NCBI GenBank assembly: GCA_964605795.1 | Contig: CAZSDZ010000005.1 | Span: forward strand, 1 to 64,000 | Direction of reading: 5' to 3' | Length of the DNA: 64,000 nt | Source: JAFGOM01 sp964605795 | GTDB taxonomy: Archaea > Halobacteriota > Methanomicrobia > Methanomicrobiales > Methanospirillaceae | Shown: positions 9,094 to 18,730 of the stretch, piece after piece | How positions within the stretch are numbered: position 1 is the stretch's first letter | Layout: each line of letters opens with the position of its first letter | Made by a program: the position numbers and the translations under genes | The notes under the pieces: model-generated | The model's input: the letters and a program-made list of their open reading frames with translations, nothing else | What the model was told of the DNA's origin: nothing | The model's database searches: none

Positions 9094-9463
9094 TTTAATC
9101 CTCCATTGCTGGCATACTAGGATATAGGCAGAACAATAACAAAGGATTTATGGTAACTATGAAAAAAATTGCAGTATCGGATCCTGACTGATGAGAATCC
9201 GTAATCACGAATCAGGATGGATTCCTATACCGCTACCAGATTATTCTATCTACAGGTGAAGAATTCCTCTTCATTGGTTATGGCGGTATATTATCCTACA
9301 GAACCGTTTTATTCCAGTATTTCCAGATCCAAACCCCATACCTTCCGGTACAAGAAGACACCATGATCCCATAATCCTTGCGCGCCTTATAAGAAGAGAG
9401 AAAATAATTGAAATCTATGAAGTTCAGGCCGGTTTTCTCAACAATCTCCATTGAATTTGTACC
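9094..9463. other. Intergenic region, divergent promoters
   Basis: About 370 bases between the leftward PPC-repeat gene and the rightward glycosylase. It must hold promoters for both; the 9094-9150 part resembles the leader of the paralogue at 7050-7110. An 80-codon leftward frame at 9296-9538 overlaps the glycosylase start and shows no family features, so I do not call it. Confidence 0.4.
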
Positions 9464-10003
9464 ATGAAGAGCAACCAGAACAATCCAGACCGCAGAACCG
9501 GAATCATGGGTGGTCTCCTGCCTGCAGGGAGTAAACAACCGGTACTCCTCATCCTAGGATCCTATCCCAGTCTTTCGTCGCTACAAAAAGGAGAATATTA
9601 CGGAAATCCCAGGAACCAGTTCTGGCAGATTATCCAGGAAATACTTGATATCCCGGCAGCACTTGCCTACAGAGAAAGAATCACCCGTCTTGCCGAATTC
9701 AAAATTCTCCTTTGGGATGTTCTCTTTTTCTGTTCGCGTACAAACAGCAGTGATGCCGCGATACAGGATCCCATCCCCAATAATATCAGGGAACTGCTCG
9801 CAGAAAACCTTTCTATCAGGTGTATTGCATTAAATGGGCGAACCGGTTCAGAATATTATTTCCACCGGTTCTTCTCTGATATCATGAATGCCGGATACCC
9901 GCATCTCCTTATTCTTCCCTCAACAAGCCCTGCCTATGCGAAGATGCGGCTCGATGAAAAAATAGACCAATGGAAAGAGATCGTGCCCTTCCTCTCATCA
10001 TAA
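9464..10003 (+). CDS. DNA-deoxyinosine glycosylase-like (UDG superfamily)
   Basis: 179 residues with uracil-DNA glycosylase superfamily motifs of the hypoxanthine/Mug-like family: LGSYPSLSSL followed by YYGNPRNQFWQI (about residues 32-54), LWDVLFFCSRTNSSDAAI (about 84-101), and the C-terminal LPSTSPAYA motif. Such enzymes excise deaminated bases (hypoxanthine, sometimes uracil) to start base-excision repair. It is a stand-alone gene. The start is uncertain between Met1 and Met15 (9506); neither has a strong ribosome binding site, and the conserved fold begins near residue 25. Confidence 0.8.
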   Translation: MKSNQNNPDRRTGIMGGLLPAGSKQPVLLILGSYPSLSSLQKGEYYGNPRNQFWQIIQEILDIPAALAYRERITRLAEFKILLWDVLFFCSRTNSSDAAIQDPIPNNIRELLAENLSIRCIALNGRTGSEYYFHRFFSDIMNAGYPHLLILPSTSPAYAKMRLDEKIDQWKEIVPFLSS

Positions 10004-10301
10004 CCCTTAACCCAGGATCACTCATCATCAAAATAACTGAAGAGAGACCGTTAGAATGAAACAGAGAACACGTTTTCAACATCTTTTGAATCTGGTTCAA
10101 TCTCATATACCTTAAAAACAGAAGAGGTCGGATTATCCTATTCTCTGATTTTTTCATTATCTCATTCAATCATCTTTTATTACGGCGTAACGAGAGCAGT
10201 AAATCGCACATTCCTCATTATATAGAGAAAACACAATCATTATCTATCTATCCTCAAAGATATCATGACAGTGATGATAAACGAAACAGATTAGGTGAAA
10301 G

Positions 10302-11612
10302 ATGAAACAGACTCATGTGTTACATCAGATACGGTTTTTCATATCTACCCTTGGAAGCCTCTCAATCTCCCCAAAAAAGACGATAAAAACACTCGCACAA
10401 ACAGGATTGTTCCCAGCGTTCCTGTATTATATCGTTCTCTCTGGGATCATGGTTTTCCTGGGAATTTTTGTTCTTTTCACTGACCAGGTAATAAGTGCTG
10501 GTTTTTCCTTTTGGTATCTGGGATATATGCTTTTATTCTGCTTAGGAATTTTCATCGTTTCTCAATTCCCTGCCCTGGGAATCCTTATGATAACAACACG
10601 AATCTGTAAAGGAAAAAAAGGCGTTTCTGAAACATGCAAGGCATTTTTTTACGGAGTAACGCCGTGTGTGTTTTTAATGCCCATATTATTACTAATACGT
10701 ATAACCGGGAGAGGTACAGATCCCTTGTTACTAATGGGAGTTGTAATGGTTTTCGTATTCTGGTCAGGTTATCTCATCTATCTTGGCCTGAAAGAATTTC
10801 AACAGATCTCATCGGTACAGTCTTTTTGTTCAGTTTTCTCTTGTCTCATACTGATAATTATCCTGTCTGCGGGTTTTTACCTGATAATCCTCATGCTGTC
10901 ATCTCCTCCGTATCCTCCGTATGGCCCGGCATTAACTGTCGAGAAAATAGACGACCAGTATCTCGTAACCCTTATGGGAGGGCATGATCTGGGTGAGGTT
11001 GAATGTATTGGAATCCATCAGGATGGCGGTATTAGTTCACGACTACCGCTTGCAATTCAGGTTGGTGCAACCTGTACGGTTCCGGTCAGGGATATCGGAG
11101 AGACAGTCACGCTGGCTGCGCAGTTCAAAGACGGCACTATTGCGGTTGTGTATGATAAAAATTTCAGTACCAGACAGGATGCAGTATTGCCGTCCGGGAC
11201 CCGATTACCACTCGAATCGCAACCCTCATCACCGGTTGATGAGATACAGAAAAAGATCACACTACAAGATACGCCTTTTCTGACATCAGAGAATAAAACA
11301 ATCACCCTTGATGTATCGTTTCATGAGGGGAGTTACTTTATCCGAAACATCGGGGGCGAGGAAAATTCCCTTATTGATACCATAACGGTCTGTGCAAGCG
11401 GGAGTAGTAATTCTCCCCGCCAGTATGCTTTAAAGACAAAACCGGGATCCTCAGTTCAGATTACCGATGCAGGCTGCGGAAAAGAAGTTGTCGTTGTCAC
11501 AGTCCGGTACAACGATGGCAGTTCAAAAGATTATGGATATTACTGGAATACTCCATGCGATGGTGTTACGTATCTTTATGACCCTTCCTATCTGCCGATT
11601 CCCATTCTTTAA
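10302..11612 (+). CDS. Yip1-domain-like membrane protein with extracytoplasmic tail
   Basis: 436 residues. The first ~205 form about five transmembrane helices (near 44-66, 77-103, 117-137, 142-162 and 178-205) with Yip1-like features: SISPKKT at the N-terminus, the GKKGVSETCKAFFYG segment before helix 3, and LKEFQQIS before the last helix. Residues ~215-436 are a polar, probably extracytoplasmic beta-rich region with two similar halves (GHDLGEVECI / GGEENSLIDTI). Ribosome binding site GGTGA lies seven bases before the ATG. Function unknown; Yip1 proteins are common in methanogens of this order. Confidence 0.65.
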   Translation: MKQTHVLHQIRFFISTLGSLSISPKKTIKTLAQTGLFPAFLYYIVLSGIMVFLGIFVLFTDQVISAGFSFWYLGYMLLFCLGIFIVSQFPALGILMITTRICKGKKGVSETCKAFFYGVTPCVFLMPILLLIRITGRGTDPLLLMGVVMVFVFWSGYLIYLGLKEFQQISSVQSFCSVFSCLILIIILSAGFYLIILMLSSPPYPPYGPALTVEKIDDQYLVTLMGGHDLGEVECIGIHQDGGISSRLPLAIQVGATCTVPVRDIGETVTLAAQFKDGTIAVVYDKNFSTRQDAVLPSGTRLPLESQPSSPVDEIQKKITLQDTPFLTSENKTITLDVSFHEGSYFIRNIGGEENSLIDTITVCASGSSNSPRQYALKTKPGSSVQITDAGCGKEVVVVTVRYNDGSSKDYGYYWNTPCDGVTYLYDPSYLPIPIL

Positions 11613-11852
11613 GTGTTATGAAATCACATCGCCGGACCCTGTCCGGGACATGCCCACTTTTTACAGGATACATACGGTACACGAGGGATATCCGGTTGTA
11701 TGATATGAAAAAAGCCAGTTTTCATATCCTATCCTGCATCAGTGCAGGAAGAACCGGTTCGCCTGATATCATCACTGAGCCGATACTATCATAGTTAAAA
11801 CCCGATTATCAGGAGTTGGAAGTCCAATAAAACCAGTACACAGGGGATTTCG

Positions 11853-12626
11853 TTATGAACCATGGATGAGTCGTTCTGCGTTGGGATCGTACAGACTGAC
11901 GACCCCTCCGATGACGATAATGGCAGGGGGATGAACCCCTCTTTCGTCTGTCTTTGCCCCGATATCAGCAAGGGTTCCAATGGTCTCACGCTGGTTTGGC
12001 CGAAACCCCTGTTCAATAACCGCTACCCGGGTATCCGATCTTTTCCCGTATGCCACCAGAGTATCTGCAATCTTTGCAAGGTTCTTTACTCCCATCAGGA
12101 TGACGATTGTTCCCGGGGATCGGGCAAGCCATTCCCAGTCAATAGCAGACTCTTCCTTTGTGGGATCCTCATTTCCCGTCAGGAAGGTAACCTGCGATGC
12201 ATAGGCACGATGGGTTACCGGAATCCCGACAGAAGCCGGAACGGCAATGGCACTCGTGATACCTGGTACCACTTCAACCGGTATCCCGTGCTTCCGGAGC
12301 GTCTCAAGCTCCTCGCCTCCGCGTCCAAAGACGAAAGGATCACCTCCCTTTAGCCTGACTACCGCTTTTCCCTGGTTTGCATGGGTGACCATCAGGTTCT
12401 CAATCTCATCCTGCTCCTTTGTATGGTGTGATCCATACTTCCCGACATCGATACAAAGAGCTTGGCTTGGGAGAGAAGCAAGGACTTCATCTCCCGGGAG
12501 TTGATCATAAAGGATGACATCGGCAGCATCAATCACCTCGCGTGCCCGAATCGTCATCATATCAAGACCCCCTGGCCCGGAACCAACGAGGAAGACTTTT
12601 CCGGTTTTATTCCCGAGACTATTCAT
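11853..12626 (-). CDS. cobA: Uroporphyrinogen-III C-methyltransferase (SUMT)
   Basis: 257 residues, the length of single-domain SUMT. Motifs: VGSGPGGLDMMTIRA at the N-terminus, YDQLPGDEVL, and RLKGGDPFVFGRGGEE, the SAM-binding loop of tetrapyrrole methylases. It converts uroporphyrinogen III to precorrin-2, the branch-point intermediate for F430, corrinoids and siroheme. Its ATG overlaps the hemC TGA by four bases (12623-12626), so it is translationally coupled as the last gene of the operon. hemD, which often accompanies cobA, is not found after it. Confidence 0.93.
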   Translation of the reverse strand: MNSLGNKTGKVFLVGSGPGGLDMMTIRAREVIDAADVILYDQLPGDEVLASLPSQALCIDVGKYGSHHTKEQDEIENLMVTHANQGKAVVRLKGGDPFVFGRGGEELETLRKHGIPVEVVPGITSAIAVPASVGIPVTHRAYASQVTFLTGNEDPTKEESAIDWEWLARSPGTIVILMGVKNLAKIADTLVAYGKRSDTRVAVIEQGFRPNQRETIGTLADIGAKTDERGVHPPAIIVIGGVVSLYDPNAERLIHGS

Positions 12627-13507
12627 CGTGATATCCCCAGTTGTTGGTATGCATCCTCTATCAGGTGGGATGCCCCCTGTCTTATCTCCTTTCCAATCTC
12701 TTCTGCCTGCAGGAGACCGGTTACCTTCTCCTCAACCCGGTACTGCTCTACTCCGTCAAGAGAGAGGACCTCTGCAATCAGGTACTGGTCTTTTACATAG
12801 ACACCGAGCGGGGTGAAACATCCGGCTTCAATCTGCTCCATCACGGCCCGTTCAATCATGGTGTCCTGTCTTGTTTTGAGATCATCAATCTCTGATACGA
12901 TTGATTCAATCCCGCTTTCCCGTCTGCAGACGATAGCGATGGTCCCCTGGTTGGGGGATGGAACATATTGAGCTGGATTGAGCCTTGTACCGGGAAGCGA
13001 GAGACCGAGTCTCTCTGCCCCTGCCTCGGCCAGGATAATCGCATCATACTCGTTCGCATGTAACTTTTTAAGCCTGGTATCAACATTACCCCGGAGCGAT
13101 CGGATCACCGTTCCAGGCAGATGACGCCTTATCTGAGCCGTTCTTCTGGTACTTGATGTTCCGATGATGATGATCTGATTTAAATCCTTCTCAGATACTA
13201 AAAAATCGGCAGGTGAATCCCTCGGAAGAATAGCGCCGATAGTAAGGTTAAAAGGTCGTTCTGCAGGAATATCTTTCATCGAGTGGACCGCAATGTCAAT
13301 CTCGTCTCGGGTTAGTGCATCATCAAGGGCCCTGACAAAGACCCCTGATCCCCCAATCGCATGGAGTGGCACCCCGGTTATCTCATCACCAGCCGTACTC
13401 ACGATTACCAGACTCGTCTCTACTCCTTTCTTCTCAAGCAGACGACTGACCGTTGATGCCTGGGCAAGAGCAAGCCGGGAACCCCGTGTACCAATTCTTA
13501 CAGGCAT
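12623..13507 (-). CDS. hemC: Porphobilinogen deaminase (hydroxymethylbilane synthase)
   Basis: 294 residues; starts RIGTRGSRLALAQAS as in the family, with GVFVRALDDALTRDEIDIAVHS-MKD and the dipyrromethane cofactor Cys in EAGCFTPLG (about residue 228). It polymerises four porphobilinogens into hydroxymethylbilane in the cytoplasm. It overlaps hemL by 10 bases and cobA by 4, so it is firmly within the operon. HemC product needs HemD for cyclisation to uroporphyrinogen III; hemD must be elsewhere in the genome. Confidence 0.95.
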   Translation of the reverse strand: MPVRIGTRGSRLALAQASTVSRLLEKKGVETSLVIVSTAGDEITGVPLHAIGGSGVFVRALDDALTRDEIDIAVHSMKDIPAERPFNLTIGAILPRDSPADFLVSEKDLNQIIIIGTSSTRRTAQIRRHLPGTVIRSLRGNVDTRLKKLHANEYDAIILAEAGAERLGLSLPGTRLNPAQYVPSPNQGTIAIVCRRESGIESIVSEIDDLKTRQDTMIERAVMEQIEAGCFTPLGVYVKDQYLIAEVLSLDGVEQYRVEEKVTGLLQAEEIGKEIRQGASHLIEDAYQQLGISR

Positions 13508-14742
13508 GTATCAAAAGCCGTGCAGATCTCTCTTATATCTGCATCCGAATGAGCTGCAGAGAGGAAGCAGGTCTCAAACTGGGAAGGAGGAAGAAAAATT
13601 CCACAATCACGCATCTTTTTCCAGAATATTGAGAAACGCTTTGTATCAGCCCTCTTTGCAGAAGCATAGTCGACAGGCGGTTGTTCAGTAAAGAAATATG
13701 AAAACATGGATCCGGTCTGAACAAACGATCCTCCCCGGTCAGTGATACCTTCTCCGATAACCTGGGTATATGCTTCCATCCTGTCATAGATATCAGGATT
13801 ATCGATGCAATAATTAAGAGCAGCCTCACCGGCAGCGAGACTTAAGGGATTGCCGGAGTACGTCCCGGCCTGGTAGACCGGACCAGCCGGGGCAAACATC
13901 TCCATGATATCCCTGCTGCCCCCAATAGCACCGATGGGCAAACCCCCTCCGATAATCTTCCCAAAGGTTGAAAGATCAGGAGAGATCCCGTATGCCACCT
14001 GTGCCCCGCCGATTCCAAGCCGGTACCCGGTAATTACCTCGTCAAAGATAAGAAGGACGTCGTGTTCCCGGGTAACTGCCCGCACCTCCTCAAGATACGT
14101 GTCAAGAGGAAGAACCGATCCGATATTTCCCATGACCGGTTCCAGGATAATTGCAGCAATACGGCTGCTGTCTGCCGCGAGCATTGTCGTGAGTGCCTCG
14201 ATATCGTTAAAGGGGACCTGGCGGGTATGGGAGACGACATCTGGATTAATACCTGCAGAATCAGGCTGCCCGAGTGTTGTGCATCCTGATCCCGCCTGGA
14301 CCAGGACCCCGTCATGGGCACCATGAAATCCGCCTTCTATCTTGATTATATCAGGTCTGCCGGTAAATCCCCGTGCGAGCCGTATCGCAGCCATGGTCGC
14401 CTCAGACCCGGAGGAGACAAAACGCACCATATCAACCGAAGGATGATCAGAGATGATACGCGACGCGAGAGAGAGCTCCTTCTCGGTGGGTGTCCCATAC
14501 AGCCATCCATCCTGTATCTGTGCCATTAATGCATCCATTACTGCCGGATGGGTATGCCCAAGGATAAGGGGACCATATCCGCAGCAGCAATCAATGTATT
14601 CGTCACCATCCACCGTCTCTATCCGTGATCCCTTCCCCCGGGTAACATAAAACGGATAGGGTTTAATCGCACGTACCGGGCTGCTTACACCGCCCGGCAT
14701 CATCTCTCTTGCTTTCCTGAATAATATCTCACTCACCTGCAT
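13498..14742 (-). CDS. hemL: Glutamate-1-semialdehyde 2,1-aminomutase
   Basis: 414 residues from the start chosen here. PLP-dependent class III aminotransferase fold: SSGSEATMAAIRLAR, IFDEVITGYR and the PLP Lys in TFGKIIGGGLP. It makes 5-aminolevulinate from glutamate-1-semialdehyde. I chose Met at 14742 because the N-terminus then aligns without gaps to known HemL (SEILFRKAREMMPGG) and GAGGT sits eight bases upstream; Met at 14757 is an alternative that would overlap hemB. The start follows the hemB stop by four bases. Confidence 0.95.
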   Translation of the reverse strand: MQVSEILFRKAREMMPGGVSSPVRAIKPYPFYVTRGKGSRIETVDGDEYIDCCCGYGPLILGHTHPAVMDALMAQIQDGWLYGTPTEKELSLASRIISDHPSVDMVRFVSSGSEATMAAIRLARGFTGRPDIIKIEGGFHGAHDGVLVQAGSGCTTLGQPDSAGINPDVVSHTRQVPFNDIEALTTMLAADSSRIAAIILEPVMGNIGSVLPLDTYLEEVRAVTREHDVLLIFDEVITGYRLGIGGAQVAYGISPDLSTFGKIIGGGLPIGAIGGSRDIMEMFAPAGPVYQAGTYSGNPLSLAAGEAALNYCIDNPDIYDRMEAYTQVIGEGITDRGGSFVQTGSMFSYFFTEQPPVDYASAKRADTKRFSIFWKKMRDCGIFLPPSQFETCFLSAAHSDADIREICTAFDTCL

Positions 14743-14746
14743 GCTA

Positions 14747-15727
14747 TCAGACCTCATGTAACCACCTGCATACATCCTCGGCAAAATACGTGATGATAAG
14801 AGTGGCACCTGCCCGTTTTATACAAATAAGACTCTCCATCACTGTTTTTCGTTCATCAAGCCAGCCTTTTTCTACAGCAGTTTTTATCATTGCATACTCC
14901 CCAGATACCTGAAACACCACAACCGGCAGACCCAGCTCCTGAACATCCCTGACCACATCAAGAAACCATCCTCCCGGTTTGACCATCAGAAAATCTGCTC
15001 CTTCCGCTGCATCCAGTTCTGACTCTAAGAACGCTTCCCTGCCATTCGCCACATCCATCTGGTACGTGGTCCGGTCTCCGGAAGAGAAACCTGAGTCTGC
15101 AGCCTCACGAAAAGGACCATATAACGCACTCGCAAACTTTGACGAGTACGACATGATGGCAACATTATAAAAACCTGCCATATCAAGTGCATTCCTAATT
15201 GAGGTAACCATCCCATCCAGCATGCAGGATGGTGCAACAACATCTGCCCCCGCTTCTGCCTGTGAGACTGCAATCTTTTGCATCAGATCCAGTGAGATAT
15301 CGTTCTCTGGTTCAGGTTCGAAGCATTGATCTGGTAAAATCCCGCAGTGTCCGTGATCGGTATACTCACAAGCACAGAGATCGGTGATAATCACCATATC
15401 AGGAACTGCAGAGCGAATCTCGCGTACCGCTTTCTGTATAACGCCGTCATGTGCATAGGCTCCGGTTGCCCAGGCATCTTTTCTGGAAGGAATGCCAAAC
15501 AGGATGACTGACCGCAACCCGGCATCCCGGATTCGTCCTGCTATGATTCCGGCCATAGTTACAGGAAACCTGAACTGGCCTGGCATGGATACAATTGGGA
15601 CCGGGTCAGCAGCATTCTCATCAATAAAAAGTGGTGCAATAAGATCATCCCTGGTAATCAGGGTCTCCCTGACAAGTGGCTGTATGGTTCTTCTTCTGAT
15701 TCTCCTCATTCGTCGGGTTGGGAACAT
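14747..15727 (-). CDS. hemB: 5-Aminolevulinate dehydratase (porphobilinogen synthase)
   Basis: 326 residues. It condenses two 5-aminolevulinates into porphobilinogen. Family motifs: RRMRR...RETLITRDDLIAPLF at the N-terminus, a cysteine metal site DLCACEYTDHGHC (the zinc-type active site), the Schiff-base Lys region SYSSKFASALYGPFREA, and LMVKPGGWFLDVVRD. It overlaps the 3' end of hemA by 22 bases. Gene order hemA-hemB-hemL-hemC follows the pathway closely. Confidence 0.95.
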   Translation of the reverse strand: MFPTRRMRRIRRRTIQPLVRETLITRDDLIAPLFIDENAADPVPIVSMPGQFRFPVTMAGIIAGRIRDAGLRSVILFGIPSRKDAWATGAYAHDGVIQKAVREIRSAVPDMVIITDLCACEYTDHGHCGILPDQCFEPEPENDISLDLMQKIAVSQAEAGADVVAPSCMLDGMVTSIRNALDMAGFYNVAIMSYSSKFASALYGPFREAADSGFSSGDRTTYQMDVANGREAFLESELDAAEGADFLMVKPGGWFLDVVRDVQELGLPVVVFQVSGEYAMIKTAVEKGWLDERKTVMESLICIKRAGATLIITYFAEDVCRWLHEV

Positions 15728-16980
15728 ACTCCTCCTCCGTTCGTTATCGCGTTCACCAGTTCTTTTGCATGATCCAGATCTCCTTCTTCTGCCGAGGTTT
15801 TAATGGCAGAGGTAAGATCTGCAAGCAACTTCTTTACAAGGGCCCGGGAAAGATCATCAACAATCTCTTTTGTGCGGTCATCACCGGCGCAGAGGCGGCA
15901 TATTGCCCGATCCCGTTCCCGGATCCTGATGGCATCACCCCAGGAATGAAGTCTGGCAAGAACCTGATCCGCAGATCTCCGGTTAAACTGCCTGATGAAA
16001 CGCTGCAGTTCATTCCTGACATACTGTTTTGCAAGTTCTGCCTCGCTTTTTCTGGTATCTGCCGTCTTTTTATTCACCTCCCGCAGATCATCAATCGTAA
16101 AGAGCCAGACATTATCTATCCCGACAACTTCACTCTCAACATCACGCGGCTGGGCAATATCAATAAGGATCAGGGGCTTTTTTGTTCCATCAAGAGGCCA
16201 GGATCGTCCCCGCATCGCCTCAAGAAGCTCCTGATACCTGATGACAGGATGGGGAGCGGCAGTACAACAGATAACCACGTCAGAGAGCGTAATATACCGG
16301 TAGAGATCATCCAATTTTACGGCCGTGCCAGAGATCTTATGGGCAAGGCGGCATGCTCGATCAAAGGTACGATTTGCAACATAGATGGCTGAAAGTTCCT
16401 TTGCAGCAAGAGCCTGGGCAACAAGCAGACCCATCTCTCCACTCCCGACAACAAGAATGTGCTTTCCGGCAAGACTTCCGATCTGATCCTCTGCCAGCTG
16501 AACCGCTGCAGAACCAACCGATACCGCACCCTTGTTTATCTTCGTCTGGGTTCGTACATCGGTTCCTACGTGAATCGCCTTCTTGATAGAGAGGCTCAAT
16601 AACGGACTTGCGGTTCCGGCATCCTCGGCACAAAGGAGCATCTTTTTAATCTGGCCAAGTATCTGATCCTCACCGATAATCATTGAGTCGATCCCGGCTG
16701 CAAGTTCAAGGAGGTGGAGAAGAGCCTCTGAATCCTCCCTGATAAAAAAACCGGTCCTTCCTCTTTCATGCAGGAGAGAAGAAAGCAGGGCTGCATCTGC
16801 CTCGGCATACACCTCCACCCGGTTGCAGGTCTGCAGAAGCATCACTCCCGGGATGAACCTGCCGAGATCGCGTAAAAATTCCTCTTCATCAGGAAAACGA
16901 AATTGTTCGATCTCAGAGACACTGCCCTGATGATGAGATACCCCGGCAATTGTAAACGGTGCATAAAGATCACGTTTCAT
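15706..16980 (-). CDS. hemA: Glutamyl-tRNA reductase
   Basis: 424 residues from Met at 16980, the start that fits the family (FTIAGVSHHQGSVSEIE). Contains LLQTCNRVEVYAE with the catalytic Cys, a NADPH-binding GSGEMG segment, and a C-terminal dimerisation region. It reduces Glu-tRNA to glutamate-1-semialdehyde, the first committed step of C5 tetrapyrrole synthesis. It overlaps the upstream Met8-like gene by 11 bases and hemB by 22. An in-frame upstream extension to 17073 exists but lies inside the neighbour and lacks family similarity. Confidence 0.95.
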   Translation of the reverse strand: MKRDLYAPFTIAGVSHHQGSVSEIEQFRFPDEEEFLRDLGRFIPGVMLLQTCNRVEVYAEADAALLSSLLHERGRTGFFIREDSEALLHLLELAAGIDSMIIGEDQILGQIKKMLLCAEDAGTASPLLSLSIKKAIHVGTDVRTQTKINKGAVSVGSAAVQLAEDQIGSLAGKHILVVGSGEMGLLVAQALAAKELSAIYVANRTFDRACRLAHKISGTAVKLDDLYRYITLSDVVICCTAAPHPVIRYQELLEAMRGRSWPLDGTKKPLILIDIAQPRDVESEVVGIDNVWLFTIDDLREVNKKTADTRKSEAELAKQYVRNELQRFIRQFNRRSADQVLARLHSWGDAIRIRERDRAICRLCAGDDRTKEIVDDLSRALVKKLLADLTSAIKTSAEEGDLDHAKELVNAITNGGGVCSQPDE

Positions 16981-17611
16981 GCAGATATCTCCCTGATACC
17001 ATATGCCAGGCTGTCTCCTCATTAATGCACAGCATCTCTTGTACCTCGATATCACACAGTACCTGCCATACAATCTGCTTTCTTCTGGCCTGATCCGTTA
17101 TTGTCTCTTTTAACCGGGTGCGAAGCCGTTTCTGAAGGCGGACCATAGGATCCAGGTAGGGAAGATCGGCCATGAAATGTTCCTCGAGATGATGTCGTAC
17201 AAACCGTGAGACTGCCGGGCTGCTTCCATCGGTGCTTATCGCAATACAATATTCGTCTCCCTGAATACGGGAAGGCAGAAAAACGTCACCAACATCTCCA
17301 TCAGCGTTATTCACCAGTATTCCAAGAGACCTGCAGAGGGCTGTTATCTCTGAGTTGATATTCGGATCAGATGTAGCAGTAATGACAAGAAACGCTCCTG
17401 TGATGATTCCAATCAGATCCTCCCGGGTTAGATCGGTTACGGTTACATACTCCTTTTGTACGGTAAGAGTATCAAAAGTATCACAAAACATCGTGCTGTA
17501 GACCGTAACGTTGGACTTTTGCAGGAAATATGAAGCTTTTCTGGCCCCTACCCGACCCCCCCCAAAGATGACGATCTGTCGGTTAGTACAGTCTATCATC
17601 AATGGAATCAT
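16970..17611 (-). CDS. Precorrin-2 dehydrogenase/sirohydrochlorin ferrochelatase-like (Met8-type)
   Basis: 213 residues. N-terminal Rossmann domain (IFGGGRVGARKASYFLQ), NNADGDVGDVFLPS motif, then SPAVSRFVRHHLEE, as in the SirC/Met8/CysG-B family. It oxidises precorrin-2 to sirohydrochlorin, feeding siroheme, F430 and corrinoid branches. It is the first gene of the operon, so cobA's product is handled by the protein encoded at the other end. Divergent from the tRNA-Gly gene downstream on the + strand; the promoter lies between 17612 and about 17690. Confidence 0.88.
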   Translation of the reverse strand: MIPLMIDCTNRQIVIFGGGRVGARKASYFLQKSNVTVYSTMFCDTFDTLTVQKEYVTVTDLTREDLIGIITGAFLVITATSDPNINSEITALCRSLGILVNNADGDVGDVFLPSRIQGDEYCIAISTDGSSPAVSRFVRHHLEEHFMADLPYLDPMVRLQKRLRTRLKETITDQARRKQIVWQVLCDIEVQEMLCINEETAWHMVSGRYLHET

Positions 17612-17737
17612 GATACCATACAGGTACGATTCGGATCATTGGTTAATATATCTATTTTTTTACTCTTCCCATCAAATCAGAAGGAAATCGATACTATTTT
17701 AATCATTGACTGACAATGTTATGGAGCACTTTTCACT

Positions 17738-17809
17738 GCGTCGATAGTGTAGTGGTCATCACTAGGCGTTGCCAACGCCTAAACCCGGGTTCGAGTCCCG
17801 GTCGACGCA
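17738..17809 (+). tRNA. tRNA-Gly (anticodon GCC)
   Basis: 72 bases folding as a cloverleaf: acceptor GCGTCGA (17738-17744) with TCGACGC (17802-17808), discriminator A, D stem AGTG/CACT, anticodon stem AGGCG/CGCCT around loop TTGCCAA with anticodon GCC at 17771-17773, and T arm CCGGG-TTCGAGT-CCCGG. No intron, and CCA is not encoded, which fits the CCA-adding enzyme gene in this window. An AT-rich box near 17693-17702 (CTATTTTAAT) is a candidate TATA element. Confidence 0.97.
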
Positions 17810-17997
17810 TCTATTCTCTCAATAGTATTATCTTTTTCCCGGTTTTTACGCTGAAACTCAGGATCGGTTCATACCAACATCGGCTCGTTCTTACCAAACC
17901 AGAATTGAAAATTCTCTTCCACCCGACTAAAGAGTGTTTCCAGGAAGCGGACACAGAAAAGATGAGACCAGATATTCCATGAAAACACGGTATCCTG

Positions 17998-18006
17998 AAA
18001 AAAAAA
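17998..18006 (-). terminator. T-run terminator after the response regulator
   Basis: Nine A on the + strand, a U9 tract just beyond the stop codon at 18014 in the leftward transcript. Confidence 0.4.
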
Positions 18007-18013
18007 GATCATA

Positions 18014-18631
18014 TCATCTCAATTTTTGTTGGATAACCCGGTAATTCTCGTTCTTTTTTGCCAGTAATTCCCTGATGATATTCAGTTCAGGCTCAAGCAT
18101 CTGCCCACAGGTATCATCCATCCCGGGAACTTCAAACATCTGTTCTATATAGGAAAGCATCTCCTGAATAACCCGTGTCTGGTTTCGAAGAATCATATAC
18201 TCCCTGATTATCTCTCCTGAAATACCCCGTTCCCGTGCGCCCGCAGCAGTTTCCTGAATAGACTGCCACTCTTCCCAGAAGCTATCAAGCAGTTTCCTGA
18301 TATCAGTAAGCCGGAGTGGCTTGGTAATATATCCGTTAATGAGCTCACCGTACGAAATAATCTCATGGGGATGAAGAGATTTCGCAGTCATGACAATAAC
18401 CGGAAGAGTCGTGAGATCCTTCTCCTTTCGCATCTCTAAAAGGACCATCCAGCCATCCATCGGCTCCATCATGATATCAAGAATAACCAGGTCCGGAATG
18501 ATATCCTCAAGCTGTGCAAGACCTGACTGTCCGCTATATGCAGAGATGATATGGTAATTCAACCGCTCGAATGCATCTTTGTAAACTGACTGAAGCGCTT
18601 CATTATCATCGATAAACAGTATCGTCTTCAT
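18014..18631 (-). CDS. Response regulator (REC domain) with helical C-terminal part
   Basis: 205 residues from Met at 18631 (an alternative Met is at 18646). Residues ~1-120 are a CheY-like receiver: acidic pair DDNEA, phospho-acceptor Asp in LVILDIMMEPMDGW, Thr in VIVMTAKS, and Lys in GYITKPLR. The remaining ~85 residues are helical with no DNA-binding motif, so output is probably by protein contact. It lies downstream of, and codirectional with, the kinase triad, 85-100 bases after the kinase stop; a functional link is possible but not shown. Confidence 0.88.
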   Translation of the reverse strand: MKTILFIDDNEALQSVYKDAFERLNYHIISAYSGQSGLAQLEDIIPDLVILDIMMEPMDGWMVLLEMRKEKDLTTLPVIVMTAKSLHPHEIISYGELINGYITKPLRLTDIRKLLDSFWEEWQSIQETAAGARERGISGEIIREYMILRNQTRVIQEMLSYIEQMFEVPGMDDTCGQMLEPELNIIRELLAKKNENYRVIQQKLR

Positions 18632-18730
18632 CGGTATTACCGTCATTATGATGTAAGAGACGATAATGCTTGCGTATTATCATGATCCCTCCCGTTCACT
18701 GATTAAAAGAGACCGCGAGGTATATATCCC

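Noticed and set aside
9296..9538. Leftward 80-codon frame overlapping the glycosylase start
   Set aside because: No family features, overlaps a well-supported gene and has no ribosome binding site.
17716..17982. Rightward frame of 88 codons across the tRNA gene
   Set aside because: It runs through tRNA-Gly and has no protein-like composition; the tRNA explains the sequence.
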